From the NCBI RefSeq assembly GCF_940670765.1, contig NZ_CALNVW010000061.1, positions 24,372 to 88,371 on the forward strand: 64,000 nt of DNA. Direction: 5' to 3'. The notes under the pieces were generated by a model. The model was not told where the DNA came from, made no database searches, and was given only the letters and a program-made list of their open reading frames with translations. This document shows, piece by piece, positions 19,626-28,497 of this stretch. Both the position numbers and the translations under genes were made by a program. The stretch's first letter is position 1. Every line of letters starts with the position of its first letter. The DNA is from Streptomyces sp. A 4/2 (GTDB taxonomy: Bacteria; Actinomycetota; Actinomycetes; Streptomycetales; Streptomycetaceae).

Positions 19626-20471
19626 ATGCGAGAGCCAGTGACCCGACCGGCCGTCGAACCGGCACCCGAGAACGGAGGCCCGCGCAGCGCAGGCGCAGCG
19701 CGGGCCGTGCAGGGCTGGAGCAAGGTACCGGAGGTCACCGCCTGGTTCTGGATCGTCAAGGTACTCACCACCGGGGCGGGCGAGACCGCCTCGGACTACC
19801 TCGCCCGGGTACTCGGCCCGATCCCGGCCGGCAGCATCGGGCTGGTCGGTCTGGTGGCCCTGCTGGTGCTCCAGTTCCGCACGGCCCGCTACGGCGCCTG
19901 GACGTACTGGTCGGCGATCGTGATGGTGAGCGTGTTCGGCACGATGGCCGCCGACGTCGTCCATGTGGTGGCGGGCGTCCCCTACCTGGTCTCGACCGTG
20001 GGATTCTCGGTCGTCCTGACCGCCGTCCTGATGACCTGGTACGCCTCCGAGGGCACCCTCTCCATCCACAGCATCCGCACCCGCCGCCGCGAGGGCTTCT
20101 ACTGGGCGACCGTGCTCACCACCTTCGCCCTGGGCACCGCCGTCGGCGACCTCACGGCCGGAACCCTGCACCTCGGCTACCTCACCTCGGGCGTGGCTTT
20201 CGCAGCGCTCATCGCGGTACCCGCGCTGGCCCGGCGCTTCCTCGGGCTCAACGCGGTCGCCGCCTTCTGGTGGGCGTACGTGCTGACCCGGCCGCTCGGC
20301 GCCTCGTTCGCCGACTGGATGGGCGTGTCCACCCAGCGCAGCGGCCTCGGCTGGGGCACCGGCCCCGTCACCCTCGCCCTGCTGGTGCCGATCCTGCTCC
20401 TCGTCAACCACCTGGCCGTGAGCGAACGCCGCGCGGCGCCGAGGCCCCGAGCGGCGCACCGGGCGGGCTGA
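19626..20471 (+). CDS. COG4705-type multi-spanning membrane protein (paralogue 2)
   Basis: This 281-residue membrane protein is paralogous to the divergent neighbour; the shared blocks are WSKVPEVTAWFWIVKVL, EGTLSIHSIRTRRREGFYW and LNAVAAFWWAYVLTRPLGAS. It has an N-terminal hydrophilic extension of about 30 residues that the other copy lacks. GGAGGGG lies about 9 bases upstream of the ATG. Function unknown. The divergent arrangement around one dyad operator suggests that both copies are expressed together, perhaps as a heteromer (inference). Confidence 0.75.
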   Translation: MREPVTRPAVEPAPENGGPRSAGAARAVQGWSKVPEVTAWFWIVKVLTTGAGETASDYLARVLGPIPAGSIGLVGLVALLVLQFRTARYGAWTYWSAIVMVSVFGTMAADVVHVVAGVPYLVSTVGFSVVLTAVLMTWYASEGTLSIHSIRTRRREGFYWATVLTTFALGTAVGDLTAGTLHLGYLTSGVAFAALIAVPALARRFLGLNAVAAFWWAYVLTRPLGASFADWMGVSTQRSGLGWGTGPVTLALLVPILLLVNHLAVSERRAAPRPRAAHRAG

Positions 20472-20598
20472 CCACCCGGCGGGCCGCCCCGCGAACCGGC
20501 CTGTCACTGCGCGTGTGCGGATTAAACCGAACAGCGGTGACGTTGTGCCTGATCAGAGCCGATTCGCGGAAGAGTCGGGCGAAACTGGAGGAGTCGCG

Positions 20599-21648
20599 GT
20601 GCACGGTGAGTACAAGGTTCCCGGCGGCAAGCTCGTCGTGGTCGACCTGGACGTCGAGGGCGGCGCGCTGCGCAACGTACGGGTGGCCGGGGACTTCTTC
20701 CTGGAGCCGGACGAGGCGATCCTGATGATCGACGCCGCGCTGGAAGGCGCCCCGGCCAACACCGACGCCGCGGGGCTCGCCGCCCGCGTCACGGCGGCGC
20801 TGCCCGACTCCACCGTGATGCTGGGCCTCTCGGCGGAGGGCGTCGCCATCGCCGTACGCCGGGCCCTGGCCCACGCCACCGAGTGGAGCGACCACGACTG
20901 GCAACTGATCCACGACCGCCCGCAGTCCCCCGCCCTCCACATGGCCCTGGACGAGGTCATCACCGCCGAGGTCGCCGCCGGACGGCGCCCGCCGACGCTC
21001 CGGGTCTGGGAGTGGGACTCCCCCGCCGTGATCATCGGCAGCTTCCAGTCGCTGCGCAACGAGGTCGACCCGGCCGGGGCCGAGCGCCATGGCATCACCG
21101 TCGTCCGGCGGGTGTCCGGCGGCGGGGCGATGTTCGTGGAGCCGAAGAGCACCATCACGTACTCCCTGTCCGTCCCGGAGTCCCTGGTGTCCGGTCTGTC
21201 GTACGCCGACAGTTACGCGTACCTGGACGACTGGGTTCTCGGCGCGCTCTCCGACATGGGCATCAAGGCCTGGTACCAGCCGCTCAACGACATCGCCACC
21301 GAGGCGGGCAAGATCGCGGGCGCCGCACAGAAGCGCATCGCGGGCGGCGGGGTGCTGCACCACGTGACGATGGCGTACGACATCGACGCCGACAAGATGC
21401 TCGACGTGCTGCGCATCGGCAAGGAGAAGCTCTCCGACAAGGGCACCAAGAGCGCCAAGAAGCGCGTCGACCCGCTGGCCCGGCAGACGGGCCTGCCGCG
21501 CGAGGCGGTCATCGAGCGGATGATCGCCTCCTTCCGCAGCCGCTACGGGCTCACCGAGAGCACGGTGACGGGCGAAGAGATGGCGCGGGCACGGGAGTTG
21601 GCGGAGACCAAGTTCAGCACGGCGGAGTGGACGGCGCGCGTGCCGTAG
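20599..21648 (+). CDS. Lipoate-protein ligase A family protein with N-terminal accessory domain
   Basis: The 349-residue product has an N-terminal domain of about 85 residues (HGEYKVPGGKLVVVDLDVEGG, EPDEAI) resembling the accessory C-terminal domain of E. coli LplA, here placed first. The biotin/lipoate ligase catalytic domain follows, with ALHMALDEVI, the RVSGGGAMFVEP segment (RRxxGGGxV-like) and conserved Lys in EAGKIAGAAQKRI. It should activate lipoate or octanoate and attach it to a protein lysine. GGAGGAG precedes GTG 20599; a longer in-frame start at 20515 is possible but lacks this site. A strong hairpin follows the stop. Confidence 0.85.
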   Translation: MHGEYKVPGGKLVVVDLDVEGGALRNVRVAGDFFLEPDEAILMIDAALEGAPANTDAAGLAARVTAALPDSTVMLGLSAEGVAIAVRRALAHATEWSDHDWQLIHDRPQSPALHMALDEVITAEVAAGRRPPTLRVWEWDSPAVIIGSFQSLRNEVDPAGAERHGITVVRRVSGGGAMFVEPKSTITYSLSVPESLVSGLSYADSYAYLDDWVLGALSDMGIKAWYQPLNDIATEAGKIAGAAQKRIAGGGVLHHVTMAYDIDADKMLDVLRIGKEKLSDKGTKSAKKRVDPLARQTGLPREAVIERMIASFRSRYGLTESTVTGEEMARARELAETKFSTAEWTARVP

Positions 21649-21655
21649 GCCTGTC

Positions 21656-21701
21656 CGGCAGCATCCCGCCCGGCTCACAGCGGCCGGGCGGGATGCTGCC
21701 G
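21656..21701 (+). terminator. Terminator hairpin after the lipoate ligase gene
   Basis: A perfect 19-bp stem (21656-21674 with 21683-21701, 8-base loop) begins 8 bases after the stop codon. Confidence 0.85.
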
Positions 21702-21817
21702 TCATGCGGCGCCCGCGTCCGCCCCGCTCCGTAATCACGTTCGTGGCTTGCGGCAGCGGGCATCGCAACCCGCCGCTCCGCACTCCCGCAGCAATATCGC
21801 ATGTGTCCGGCATTGGG

Positions 21818-22708
21818 TCACCCTGCCCGCCTGCCCGCGTCCTGTGCCGCCCGCGCGAGCGCGCGGACGAGACCTGTCTCTCCGGCCGTCGGCCAGATCA
21901 GGACCCAGCTGCCCGTCGGGACGTCGTACGGGCGGAGATACCGGAGGCCGGGCCACTGGTAGTAGCGGGCGGCGTCGCCGTGGACGAGGCAGATCGCCTC
22001 GCCCGCCGCGACCACGGCGGCGACCTCCTGGAACGTGGAGACCTTCGGGCCACGCCGGATGGGCCGGCCGCCGGGGGTGTGGGTGGGGACGAGCACCTGC
22101 TGCCAGTACTCCGGGATGGGCAGCGCGGACTGTGGCAGGCACCATTCGGCCAGGTCCTCCATGCCGACCTCATCACGAGAGGTGAGGGGATGATCACTGG
22201 CGACCATGAGGATCAGGGGTTCGGAACCGACCAGCGGACCGACGGTGAGGTCCGGCTCACGGACCGGCAGCCAGGAGGTCGCCACCTCGACCGAGCCGTC
22301 CCGGAGGGGGCCGAAGGGGTCGGTGAAGTGGATCTCCTGGATGCGGATGTCCACCTCGGGATGCCGGGCGCGGAAGAGATCGATGATGTGCGCACACTCG
22401 TGCGCCTGGGCTCCGTGCAACCCGAGGGTCAGCGTGCTGGTGGCTCCGCGGGCAGTCGCGGTGGCCGCACGGGTACCGTCGAGTATTCGTTGGTAGCCCA
22501 CGCTGAGGTCCTCGCGTAGCTGAGCTCCGATAGGGGTGAGTTCGACCCGGCGGCTGCTGCGGGCGAACAGGCGCGCGCCGATCCGTCGCTCCTGTTTGGC
22601 GATCACCTGGCTCACCCGCGCCTGCGACACGTGCAGGCGGTCCGCGGTCCGGCCGAAGTGCAGCTCCTCGGCCAGCGTCAGAAAAATCTCGATGTCTCGC
22701 AGCTCCAC
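21818..22708 (-). CDS. LysR-family transcriptional regulator
   Basis: This 296-residue regulator starts with a LysR winged helix-turn-helix (MELRDIEIFLTLAEELHFGRTADRLHVSQARVSQVIAKQERRIGARLFAR pattern, residues 1-60). The co-inducer domain has two type-2 periplasmic-binding lobes (LTLGLHG, then PLILMVASDHPL). I chose GTG 22708, preceded by a G-rich stretch, because LysR proteins usually begin right at this motif; an upstream ATG at 22735 is in frame. It is divergent from a small secreted protein gene, its most likely target. Inducer unknown. Confidence 0.9.
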   Translation of the reverse strand: MELRDIEIFLTLAEELHFGRTADRLHVSQARVSQVIAKQERRIGARLFARSSRRVELTPIGAQLREDLSVGYQRILDGTRAATATARGATSTLTLGLHGAQAHECAHIIDLFRARHPEVDIRIQEIHFTDPFGPLRDGSVEVATSWLPVREPDLTVGPLVGSEPLILMVASDHPLTSRDEVGMEDLAEWCLPQSALPIPEYWQQVLVPTHTPGGRPIRRGPKVSTFQEVAAVVAAGEAICLVHGDAARYYQWPGLRYLRPYDVPTGSWVLIWPTAGETGLVRALARAAQDAGRRAG

Positions 22709-22891
22709 CCGAGTGCCCCCCAGCCCCCACCACATAACTGTGGGGTTATCAGACCATGTACAGCTGACAATTGTTCGCCCCCCTTCCCCCACCGCATCCT
22801 GAGGCAGGTCCTCCTCCGAGCACACCGCTCAGAGGAGGTCGTCAGAACCTCGCGCCGCCGCCCGGTGGCCGATCATCGAATGGGGAACACG

Positions 22892-23251
22892 ATGAGACAC
22901 AAGTTGCTGACCGGATTCGCTCTGCCCGTCCTGGCCGTCTCGGCCACCCTCGTCTCCGCCCCGACCGCAGGCGCAGCGACCGCCACAGCCGCGGCGTGTA
23001 CGCATCCGGGGTGGGCGAACAAGGATGCCGGCTACGGGTACGTGTCCGGCAGCTCCGCGCCGCTGCGCACCGGTCCGAACGCCGACTGCCCCACCACGGC
23101 CACGATCTACGGTGCGAAGCTCTACTACCACTGCTACGTGTACAACTCCGCGGGCAACACGTGGACCCACGCGCGCATCGAGGGCACCGAGATCAGCGGC
23201 TGGATCTACGACGGCAACCTGGACGACGGCGGGGCAACCAAACCCTGCTGA
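22892..23251 (+). CDS. Small secreted Cys-containing protein, possibly SH3-like
   Basis: This 119-residue product has a Sec signal peptide (MRHKLLTGFALPVLAVSATLV, with A-x-A cleavage near SAPTAGAATA) and a mature part of about 90 residues with four cysteines (ACTHPGW, DCPTT, YHCYVY, terminal KPC). The spacing and the GYVSGSSAPLRTGPNADCP motif resemble bacterial SH3-like domains of secreted Streptomyces proteins. Function unknown. GGGGA lies between an alternative ATG at 22880 and the chosen start at 22892. It is divergent from the LysR regulator and followed by a strong bidirectional hairpin. Confidence 0.75.
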   Translation: MRHKLLTGFALPVLAVSATLVSAPTAGAATATAAACTHPGWANKDAGYGYVSGSSAPLRTGPNADCPTTATIYGAKLYYHCYVYNSAGNTWTHARIEGTEISGWIYDGNLDDGGATKPC

Positions 23252-23317
23252 CGGGCCGGGCCACTGAGTGGGAATACGCTCTTTCTGCGCGCCCCCGCTC
23301 GTGTGTCGAAGCCCTCA

Positions 23318-23363
23318 AGTGCGCTGTGGCCTCCCGGCAGGTGGCGGGAGGCCACAGCGCACT
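23318..23363. terminator. Bidirectional terminator hairpin
   Basis: A perfect 19-bp stem (23318-23336 with 23345-23363) lies between the secreted-protein gene and the convergent F420-dependent oxidoreductase gene. Confidence 0.85.
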
Positions 23364-23416
23364 GCTGCGGGGGACGCCGTTGCGGCAGGCTCCTCGCCCT
23401 GACGATCCGCTGGACC

Positions 23417-24424
23417 TCAGTGGGATCCGTTGAGCGCCGGAATGACGTGTTCGCCGTACGCGTCGATGACCGCCTCCCGGGCGTCGTGCATCGCGTACAC
23501 CGCGAACTGGTCCACGCCCAGGTCCCGCAGTGCCCGGAGCTTCTCGACGTGGGCCTCGACGGGGCCGAGCAGACAGAAGCGGTCCACGATCTCGTCGGGC
23601 ACGAACGCGGCGTCGGGGTTGCCGCTGCGGCCGTGGTGGCTGTAGTCGTACCCCTCACGCTGCTCGATGTACGCGGTGAGCGCCTCCGGGACCAGCCCGG
23701 AGTGCGCTCCGTAGCGGGCCACCAGGTCGGCGACGTGGTTGCCGACCATCCCGCCGAACCAGCGGCACTGTTCGCGGGCGTGCGCGAGGTCGTCACCGAC
23801 GTAGGCGGGCGCGGCGACGCAGATCGTCACCGCGTCCGGGTCGCGGCCCGCGTCGGACGCCGCCGTCCGCACCGCGGTGACCATCGACGCGGTGAGGAAG
23901 GGGTCGGCGAGCTGGAGGATGAAGCCGTCGGCCCGCTGCCCGGCCAGGGCGAGCGCCTTGGGACCGTAGGCTCCCATCCAGACGGGCAGTTTCCCGTCCT
24001 TCACCCAGCCGAGCCGTACGGTCCGGCCGTCGACCCCGGCCTCGCGTCCCTCGGCGAGGTCGCGGATGACACCGATCGCCTCGCCCAGCGTGGCCAGGGT
24101 GTCGGGCTTGCGGCCCGCGACCCGCATCGCCGAGTCGCCGCGGCCGATCCCGCAGACCGTGCGGTTGCCGTACATCTCGTTGAGCGTGGCGAAGGTGGAG
24201 GCGGTGACCTCCCACGTCCGGGTGGACGGGTTGGTGACCATGGGCCCGACGACGAGATCGGTGGTGTGCTCCAGGATGCGGCTGTAGATGACGAACGGCT
24301 CCTGCCAGAGCACGGCGGAGTCGAAGGTCCAGCCGTGGCTGAAGCCGTTGCGCTCGGCGCGCCGCATCAGTTCCACGACGGCCGATGCGGGCGGATCGGT
24401 CTGCAGGACGAGGCCGAAGTCCAT
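23417..24424 (-). CDS. LLM-class F420-dependent oxidoreductase (TIGR03842-like)
   Basis: This 335-residue luciferase-like TIM-barrel protein has MDFGLVLQTDPPASAVVELMRRAE at the start, then VVGPMVTNPSTRTWEVTAS, NRTVCGIGRGDSAMR and PVWMGAYGPKALALAGQRADGF, matching F420-dependent dehydrogenases. It should use reduced or oxidised F420 on a substrate I cannot name. From memory, close relatives in Streptomyces sit directly after dihydropyrimidinase genes; here the dihydropyrimidinase lies 20 kb away on the same strand. The upstream 5' region is repetitive (24444-24495). Confidence 0.85.
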   Translation of the reverse strand: MDFGLVLQTDPPASAVVELMRRAERNGFSHGWTFDSAVLWQEPFVIYSRILEHTTDLVVGPMVTNPSTRTWEVTASTFATLNEMYGNRTVCGIGRGDSAMRVAGRKPDTLATLGEAIGVIRDLAEGREAGVDGRTVRLGWVKDGKLPVWMGAYGPKALALAGQRADGFILQLADPFLTASMVTAVRTAASDAGRDPDAVTICVAAPAYVGDDLAHAREQCRWFGGMVGNHVADLVARYGAHSGLVPEALTAYIEQREGYDYSHHGRSGNPDAAFVPDEIVDRFCLLGPVEAHVEKLRALRDLGVDQFAVYAMHDAREAVIDAYGEHVIPALNGSH

Positions 24425-24443
24425 GACGGGGCTCCTTGTCCGG

Positions 24444-24495
24444 GTGCGGGGATCCGGGTGCGCGAACCCCGGCGCGGGGATCCGGTACGCGAATC
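24444..24495. repeat. Two imperfect direct repeats upstream of the F420 oxidoreductase
   Basis: Units at 24444-24469 and 24473-24495 share GGGGATCCGG followed by 3-4 bases and GCGAA-C/T-CC. The stretch 24425-24782 contains no gene that I can support; beyond these repeats it holds an 8-bp palindrome TTGTGCAA near 24632. It marks one edge of the sugar-catabolism block. Confidence 0.55.
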
Positions 24496-24782
24496 CAGGT
24501 GCGTGCTGCGGCGCGCGGGTGGGGCGGGTCAGGAACTGGCAGGTGGCCCGCACACGGGCAGAGGTGCTGGGGGCGCCGCCCTTGAGTGACGTGCTCCGGC
24601 GGATCGTTCCACATGAGGCAGCACCGAACCTTGTGCAACGCCGCCCCGAACGCGAGTAGGGGGACGATTCTGGACCGCTGTCCGGGCTTTGGGAAGAGGT
24701 CCCGCACGCGCCCACCGGTCCTCCGTGAGCACGGGCGGCGCCGAGCGCTCCTGGCTGGTGAACGAGGTTCCGGAACCGCGGC

Positions 24783-24819
24783 CGGTTTCCGCGGAGCGCA
24801 CCCGGCGCCGCGGAAACCG
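24783..24819 (-). terminator. Terminator hairpin of the galactonate operon
   Basis: Perfect 12-bp arms (24783-24794 and 24808-24819) lie 10 bases beyond the stop of the last gene of the minus-strand operon. Confidence 0.65.
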
Positions 24820-24828
24820 ATCGCCGGG

Positions 24829-25830
24829 TCACTCGCCTTCTGCCCACTCCCCGGGGGCCGCGTCGAGCAGTTCGGCAAGGCGGGCCCGGTTGGGCAGCGG
24901 GCCGTGGTCGCCGGGCACCCGCAGTGCCGCGCCCGCCGTCAGATGCCCCAGCCGCAGCGCCCGTACGGTGTCCTCGCCCCGCAGCAGCCCGGCGAGGAAC
25001 CCGGCCGCGAACGCGTCACCGGCGCCCACCGGTTCGACGACTTCGACCCTGCGCGCGGGCACGGTGTGGACCCCGGCTCCGTCGAAGGCGGTGGCGGCCC
25101 GCGCACCGTCCTTGACGACGAGAACGGGCGGCTGTGGCAGCAGGTCCCGTACGGCAGCGGCGTCGGTCAGTCCCTCTCCCCACAAGGCCTGCGCCTCGTC
25201 GAGGCCCACGAACGTGATGTCCGCCCGCCGGGCGAGCCCGAGCAGCACGGTGGCCGCCGCACCGTCCGCCCACAGAGCGGCCCGGTAGTTGACGTCGAGA
25301 CTCACCGGGCACGGGCGTTCGGCGAGGCCGGGCTCCAGCAGCGCGGTGACCAGGTCCCGGCAGCCCGCCGAGAGCGCCGGGGTGATGCCGCTCAGGTGGA
25401 TGAGCCCGGCGGAGCGCACGGCCTCGTCGTCCAGGAGGTCCGGGGTCATGGCCGAGGCGGCGGAGCCGCGGCGGTAGTAGTGGACCCGGGTGCTCTCGGT
25501 GCCGGGGTCCTTGACGAGGAGTCCGGTCGGGCGGTCCGGGTCGGTGCGTACGCCGCTGACATCGACCCCGGACGCGGCCACCTCGGCGCGGATCCGGCGT
25601 CCGAACGGGTCGTCACCCAGCGCGGAGACCCAACGGGCGGGCACCCCGTGATCGGCGAGGTACATCGCCACGTTGGACTCGGCGCCCGCGATCCGGATCC
25701 CGAGCAGACCGGCGCCGTCCAGCGGGCCGGTGGGTTCGGGAACCAGCGCGGCCATGGTCTCGCCGATACAGGTCACCGGTCCCGCCACCGGTCGCCGGCC
25801 GGATCCGGAGGGCGTGTGCGTCACCGTCAC
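24829..25830 (-). CDS. kdgK: PfkB-family 2-keto-3-deoxy sugar-acid kinase
   Basis: This 333-residue ribokinase-family protein has the N-terminal glycine motif (IAGAESNVAMYLADHG) and the C-terminal signature PVGAGDAFAAGFLAG with the catalytic Asp. Position between a KDPG-type aldolase and a galactonate dehydratase identifies the likely substrate as 2-keto-3-deoxygalactonate or -gluconate. The 6-phosphate formed is split by the aldolase encoded just before it, with a GTGA overlap. Whether it prefers the galacto or gluco isomer cannot be read from sequence. Confidence 0.87.
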   Translation of the reverse strand: MTVTHTPSGSGRRPVAGPVTCIGETMAALVPEPTGPLDGAGLLGIRIAGAESNVAMYLADHGVPARWVSALGDDPFGRRIRAEVAASGVDVSGVRTDPDRPTGLLVKDPGTESTRVHYYRRGSAASAMTPDLLDDEAVRSAGLIHLSGITPALSAGCRDLVTALLEPGLAERPCPVSLDVNYRAALWADGAAATVLLGLARRADITFVGLDEAQALWGEGLTDAAAVRDLLPQPPVLVVKDGARAATAFDGAGVHTVPARRVEVVEPVGAGDAFAAGFLAGLLRGEDTVRALRLGHLTAGAALRVPGDHGPLPNRARLAELLDAAPGEWAEGE

Positions 25831-26480
25831 TCGGTTCCGCCCGCGTCCCCGGAGGTGGCGGCGCCCACGGCGTCGCGGAAGGCGCGCGCCCGCTCGCGGA
25901 GGGCGTCGAGGCTGCCGCCGTCGGCCGCGTCACCGATCAGCGGCGAGCCGACACCCACCGCGGTGGCCCCGTACGCGAGGTAGGTCCGGGCCACGTCGGC
26001 GTCCACTCCCCCGACCGGCACGAACGGCGCGTCCGGGAACGGCCCGTGCAGCGCCTTCAGATATCCCGGGCCACCGGCCTGCGCCGCAGGAAAGATCTTG
26101 AACGCGTCGGCGCCGAGGCGCTGTGCGGCGACGATGTCGGTAGGGGTCATCACCCCGCCGAGCACGGGCAGCCCGAGCCGTTTGGCCTCCGTGACGGCTT
26201 CGCAGACCGCAGGGGTGACGACGAAGTCGGCTCCCGCGTCGCGTACCGCCTGTGCGTCCTGCGCGGTCAGTACGGTGCCTGCGCCCAGGGGTGCGGCGGG
26301 GCCCAGTTCGGCGCGGGCCCGGCGGATGACGTCGAGTGCGTCCCGTCCGCTCAGAGAGACCTCGATGAGCGGGAGTTCCTCCTCCGCCAGGGTCAGTACG
26401 GTCCTGAGCGCGGCGTCCGCGTCGTCGCCGCGCACGATGGCGACGATCCGGTGGGTGCGCAGCGCGGTCAGCAGATCCAC
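25827..26480 (-). CDS. 2-dehydro-3-deoxyphosphogluconate/galactonate aldolase (KDPG aldolase family)
   Basis: This 217-residue class I aldolase has IVAIVRG at the start, IEVSLSG (catalytic Glu region), GAGTVLTAQDA, and the Schiff-base lysine in DAFKIFPAAQAGGPGYLKAL. It cleaves 2-keto-3-deoxy-6-phospho sugar acids to pyruvate and glyceraldehyde 3-phosphate. AGGAAGGA lies about 9 bases before GTG 26480, so the longer open frame upstream was not used. It overlaps the ends of both neighbouring genes, indicating one transcript. Confidence 0.9.
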   Translation of the reverse strand: MDLLTALRTHRIVAIVRGDDADAALRTVLTLAEEELPLIEVSLSGRDALDVIRRARAELGPAAPLGAGTVLTAQDAQAVRDAGADFVVTPAVCEAVTEAKRLGLPVLGGVMTPTDIVAAQRLGADAFKIFPAAQAGGPGYLKALHGPFPDAPFVPVGGVDADVARTYLAYGATAVGVGSPLIGDAADGGSLDALRERARAFRDAVGAATSGDAGGTE

Positions 26481-27355
26481 GGGCGGGTTTCCTTCCTGTC
26501 TGTGTCTTCCGGTGCCGTGTCGGCTTCCGGTTCCGTGCGGGGCGCTGGTGGTGCGCACGGCTCAGATGTCTGCGCGGTCAGGGTGAGACGCCAGCGGACC
26601 TCGCCACTGGGTGGGACGCACGCGGCGTCCCCGTCCCCTGCGGCCGCCAGGTCGAAGACCCGGCCGAGCATCGGCTCGACCCCGACGGACCGGTACGGCT
26701 CCTGCTCGGGGAAGCCGCCGAGGTTGCGCCACACCGCCACGGACACCGGCTGCCCCTCCGCTTCGACGGCCATGCGCAAGGTGGCCGCGCCGTCGCGTAC
26801 GTACACCTGCGGGGTGTCGACGACGGCGCCGACGGCCGTCCCGTCGTCCGGCCCGAGCCGGTCGAGCCCTCCCGTCCGTCCGGGCTGCGACGGCCAGGAG
26901 CAGGGGATCCACCGGGCGCCGCCGTCGGGGTAGAGGCGGGTCGGCGTTCCGTCCCTGATCCCGATACGGGCCTCCTCCGAGAGAGCGAGCAGCGCGTGCG
27001 CGGCCCACAGGAAGCGGTAGCCGGGTTCGGCCGTGAGCCGGTAGTCGGCCACTGCGCGGTCCCCGTCGCTGCGGATCCGGCGGCTGAGCCGGAAGTCCGG
27101 GCAGTCGACGGACTCGGTGCCGTCGGACCGCTGCCAGGGCCGGGTCCAGGCAGCGCCGTGGTCGGGTGTGCCGCGTACGGTCGGTACGCATTCCTCCAGT
27201 CCACCGGCGTCGGCGAAGGCGTCGCCCGGAACGGCGCCGGGGCGGCGTGGCTCGTCGCGGTGCCAGAGCCATTCGCGGCCGGCGGCACGCAGGGACGTCC
27301 ACCGTCCGCCGTGGGCCGGGTCGGTCTCGATGCGGGGAGCTGTCACCGTGCTCAC
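26468..27355 (-). CDS. Aldose 1-epimerase (galactose mutarotase)-like protein
   Basis: This 295-residue product has a beta-rich galactose-mutarotase-like pattern: W-T-S-L...GREWLWHRD, GGLEECVPTV (carrying the E-C-x-P segment seen in mutarotase-like proteins), DHGAAWTRPWQ and a late YRSVGVEPMLG. The family interconverts sugar anomers, which would supply the beta-pyranose to the sugar dehydrogenase of this operon. Catalytic His/Glu positions could not be assigned with certainty. The GTG at 27355 overlaps the galactonate dehydratase stop by 4 bp. The C-terminal residues overlap the aldolase start. Confidence 0.75.
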   Translation of the reverse strand: MSTVTAPRIETDPAHGGRWTSLRAAGREWLWHRDEPRRPGAVPGDAFADAGGLEECVPTVRGTPDHGAAWTRPWQRSDGTESVDCPDFRLSRRIRSDGDRAVADYRLTAEPGYRFLWAAHALLALSEEARIGIRDGTPTRLYPDGGARWIPCSWPSQPGRTGGLDRLGPDDGTAVGAVVDTPQVYVRDGAATLRMAVEAEGQPVSVAVWRNLGGFPEQEPYRSVGVEPMLGRVFDLAAAGDGDAACVPPSGEVRWRLTLTAQTSEPCAPPAPRTEPEADTAPEDTDRKETRPWIC

Positions 27356-28497
27356 CACTCGGCGAAGGCGCCGTCGTCGTGCCTCCACACCGGGTTGCGC
27401 CAGGCGTGCCCGGTCCGGTCGGCCGCGCGTACGGCCTTCTCGTCGACGGTGACGCCGAGCCCCGGCAGGTCCGTGCGCCGCGCCCGTCCGCCGACGAAGC
27501 GGAAGGGTTCGGTGTCGACCACGTACGACAGCAGGTCGGCGTCCTTGTTGTAGTGGATGCCCCGGCTCTGTTCCTGGATGAGGAAGTTCGGGGTGGCGAA
27601 GGCGACCTGGAGGCTGGCGGCGAGCGCGATGGGGCCGAGGGGGCAGTGCGGGGCGAGCTGTGCCCCGTAGGTCTCGGCGAGCGAGGCGATGCGGTGGACC
27701 TCGGAGATGCCCCCGGCGTGCGAGAGGTCCGGCTGGGCGACCGCGATGCCGGCCGTGAGTGCGGGCAGGAACTCGGCGCGCCCGTAGAGCCGTTCGCCGG
27801 TGGCGATGGGTATGGAGGTGCCGGCGACCAGGGAGGGCAGCAGGTGTCCCTGGTCGGGAAGGAGGGGTTCCTCCACGAACAGCGGGTGCAGGGGCTCGAT
27901 GGCGTGCAGGACACGGCGCGCGCCGGCCGGTCCGAATCTGCCGTGCATGTCGATGGCCACGTCACGGCCGGGGCCGAGAACCGCGCGGGCGGCGGCCACC
28001 CGGTCGACGACGCCGGCGGTCTCGGCGGGGGTGGGGAGAGGTGAGGTGCGGCCTGCCGCGTTCATCTTGACGGCGGTGAAGCCGGCCTCGACCTGGGCGG
28101 TGATCTGTTCGGTGAGCTCGGCGGGTTCGTCGCCGCCGACCCAGGCGTAGACCCGCACCTCGTCGCGGACCGGGCCGCCGAGCAGGGCGTGGACGGGGGC
28201 GCCGTAGGACTTGCCGGCGATGTCCCACAGCGCCTGGTCGATGCCGGCGACGGCGCTGGAGAGTACCGGGCCGCCCCGGTAGAAGCCGCCCTTGCTGAGC
28301 ACCTGCCAGTGGTCCTGGATACGCAGCGGATCCTGGCCGATCAGGTATTCGGCGAGGACGTCGACGGCGGTACGGACCACTTCGGCCCGGCCCTCGACCA
28401 CGGGTTCGCCCCAGCCGACGACGCCTTCGTCGGTCTCGATCCGGCAGAACAGCCAGCGGGGCGGTACGAGAAAGGTCTCGATACGCGTGATCTTCAC
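27352..28497 (-). CDS. dgoD: D-galactonate dehydratase
   Basis: The 381-residue enolase-superfamily enzyme is closely collinear with E. coli DgoD from end to end: MKITRIETFLVPPRWLFCRIETDEG, GFYRGGPVLSSAVAGIDQALWDI, AIDMHGR, LFVEEPLLP, TGERLY, PDLSHAGGI, APHCPLGPIALAA, QEQSRGIHYNK and WRNPVWRHDD. The metal ligands D, E, E and the catalytic His in HCPLGP are visible. It dehydrates D-galactonate to 2-keto-3-deoxygalactonate. The operon also supplies kinase and aldolase for the next two steps. Confidence 0.95.
   Translation of the reverse strand: MKITRIETFLVPPRWLFCRIETDEGVVGWGEPVVEGRAEVVRTAVDVLAEYLIGQDPLRIQDHWQVLSKGGFYRGGPVLSSAVAGIDQALWDIAGKSYGAPVHALLGGPVRDEVRVYAWVGGDEPAELTEQITAQVEAGFTAVKMNAAGRTSPLPTPAETAGVVDRVAAARAVLGPGRDVAIDMHGRFGPAGARRVLHAIEPLHPLFVEEPLLPDQGHLLPSLVAGTSIPIATGERLYGRAEFLPALTAGIAVAQPDLSHAGGISEVHRIASLAETYGAQLAPHCPLGPIALAASLQVAFATPNFLIQEQSRGIHYNKDADLLSYVVDTEPFRFVGGRARRTDLPGLGVTVDEKAVRAADRTGHAWRNPVWRHDDGAFAEW

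Noticed and set aside
19422..19665. N-terminal extension of the first COG4705-type protein
   Set aside because: It would run through the dyad operator and lacks similarity to the paralogue; ATG 19425 fits better.
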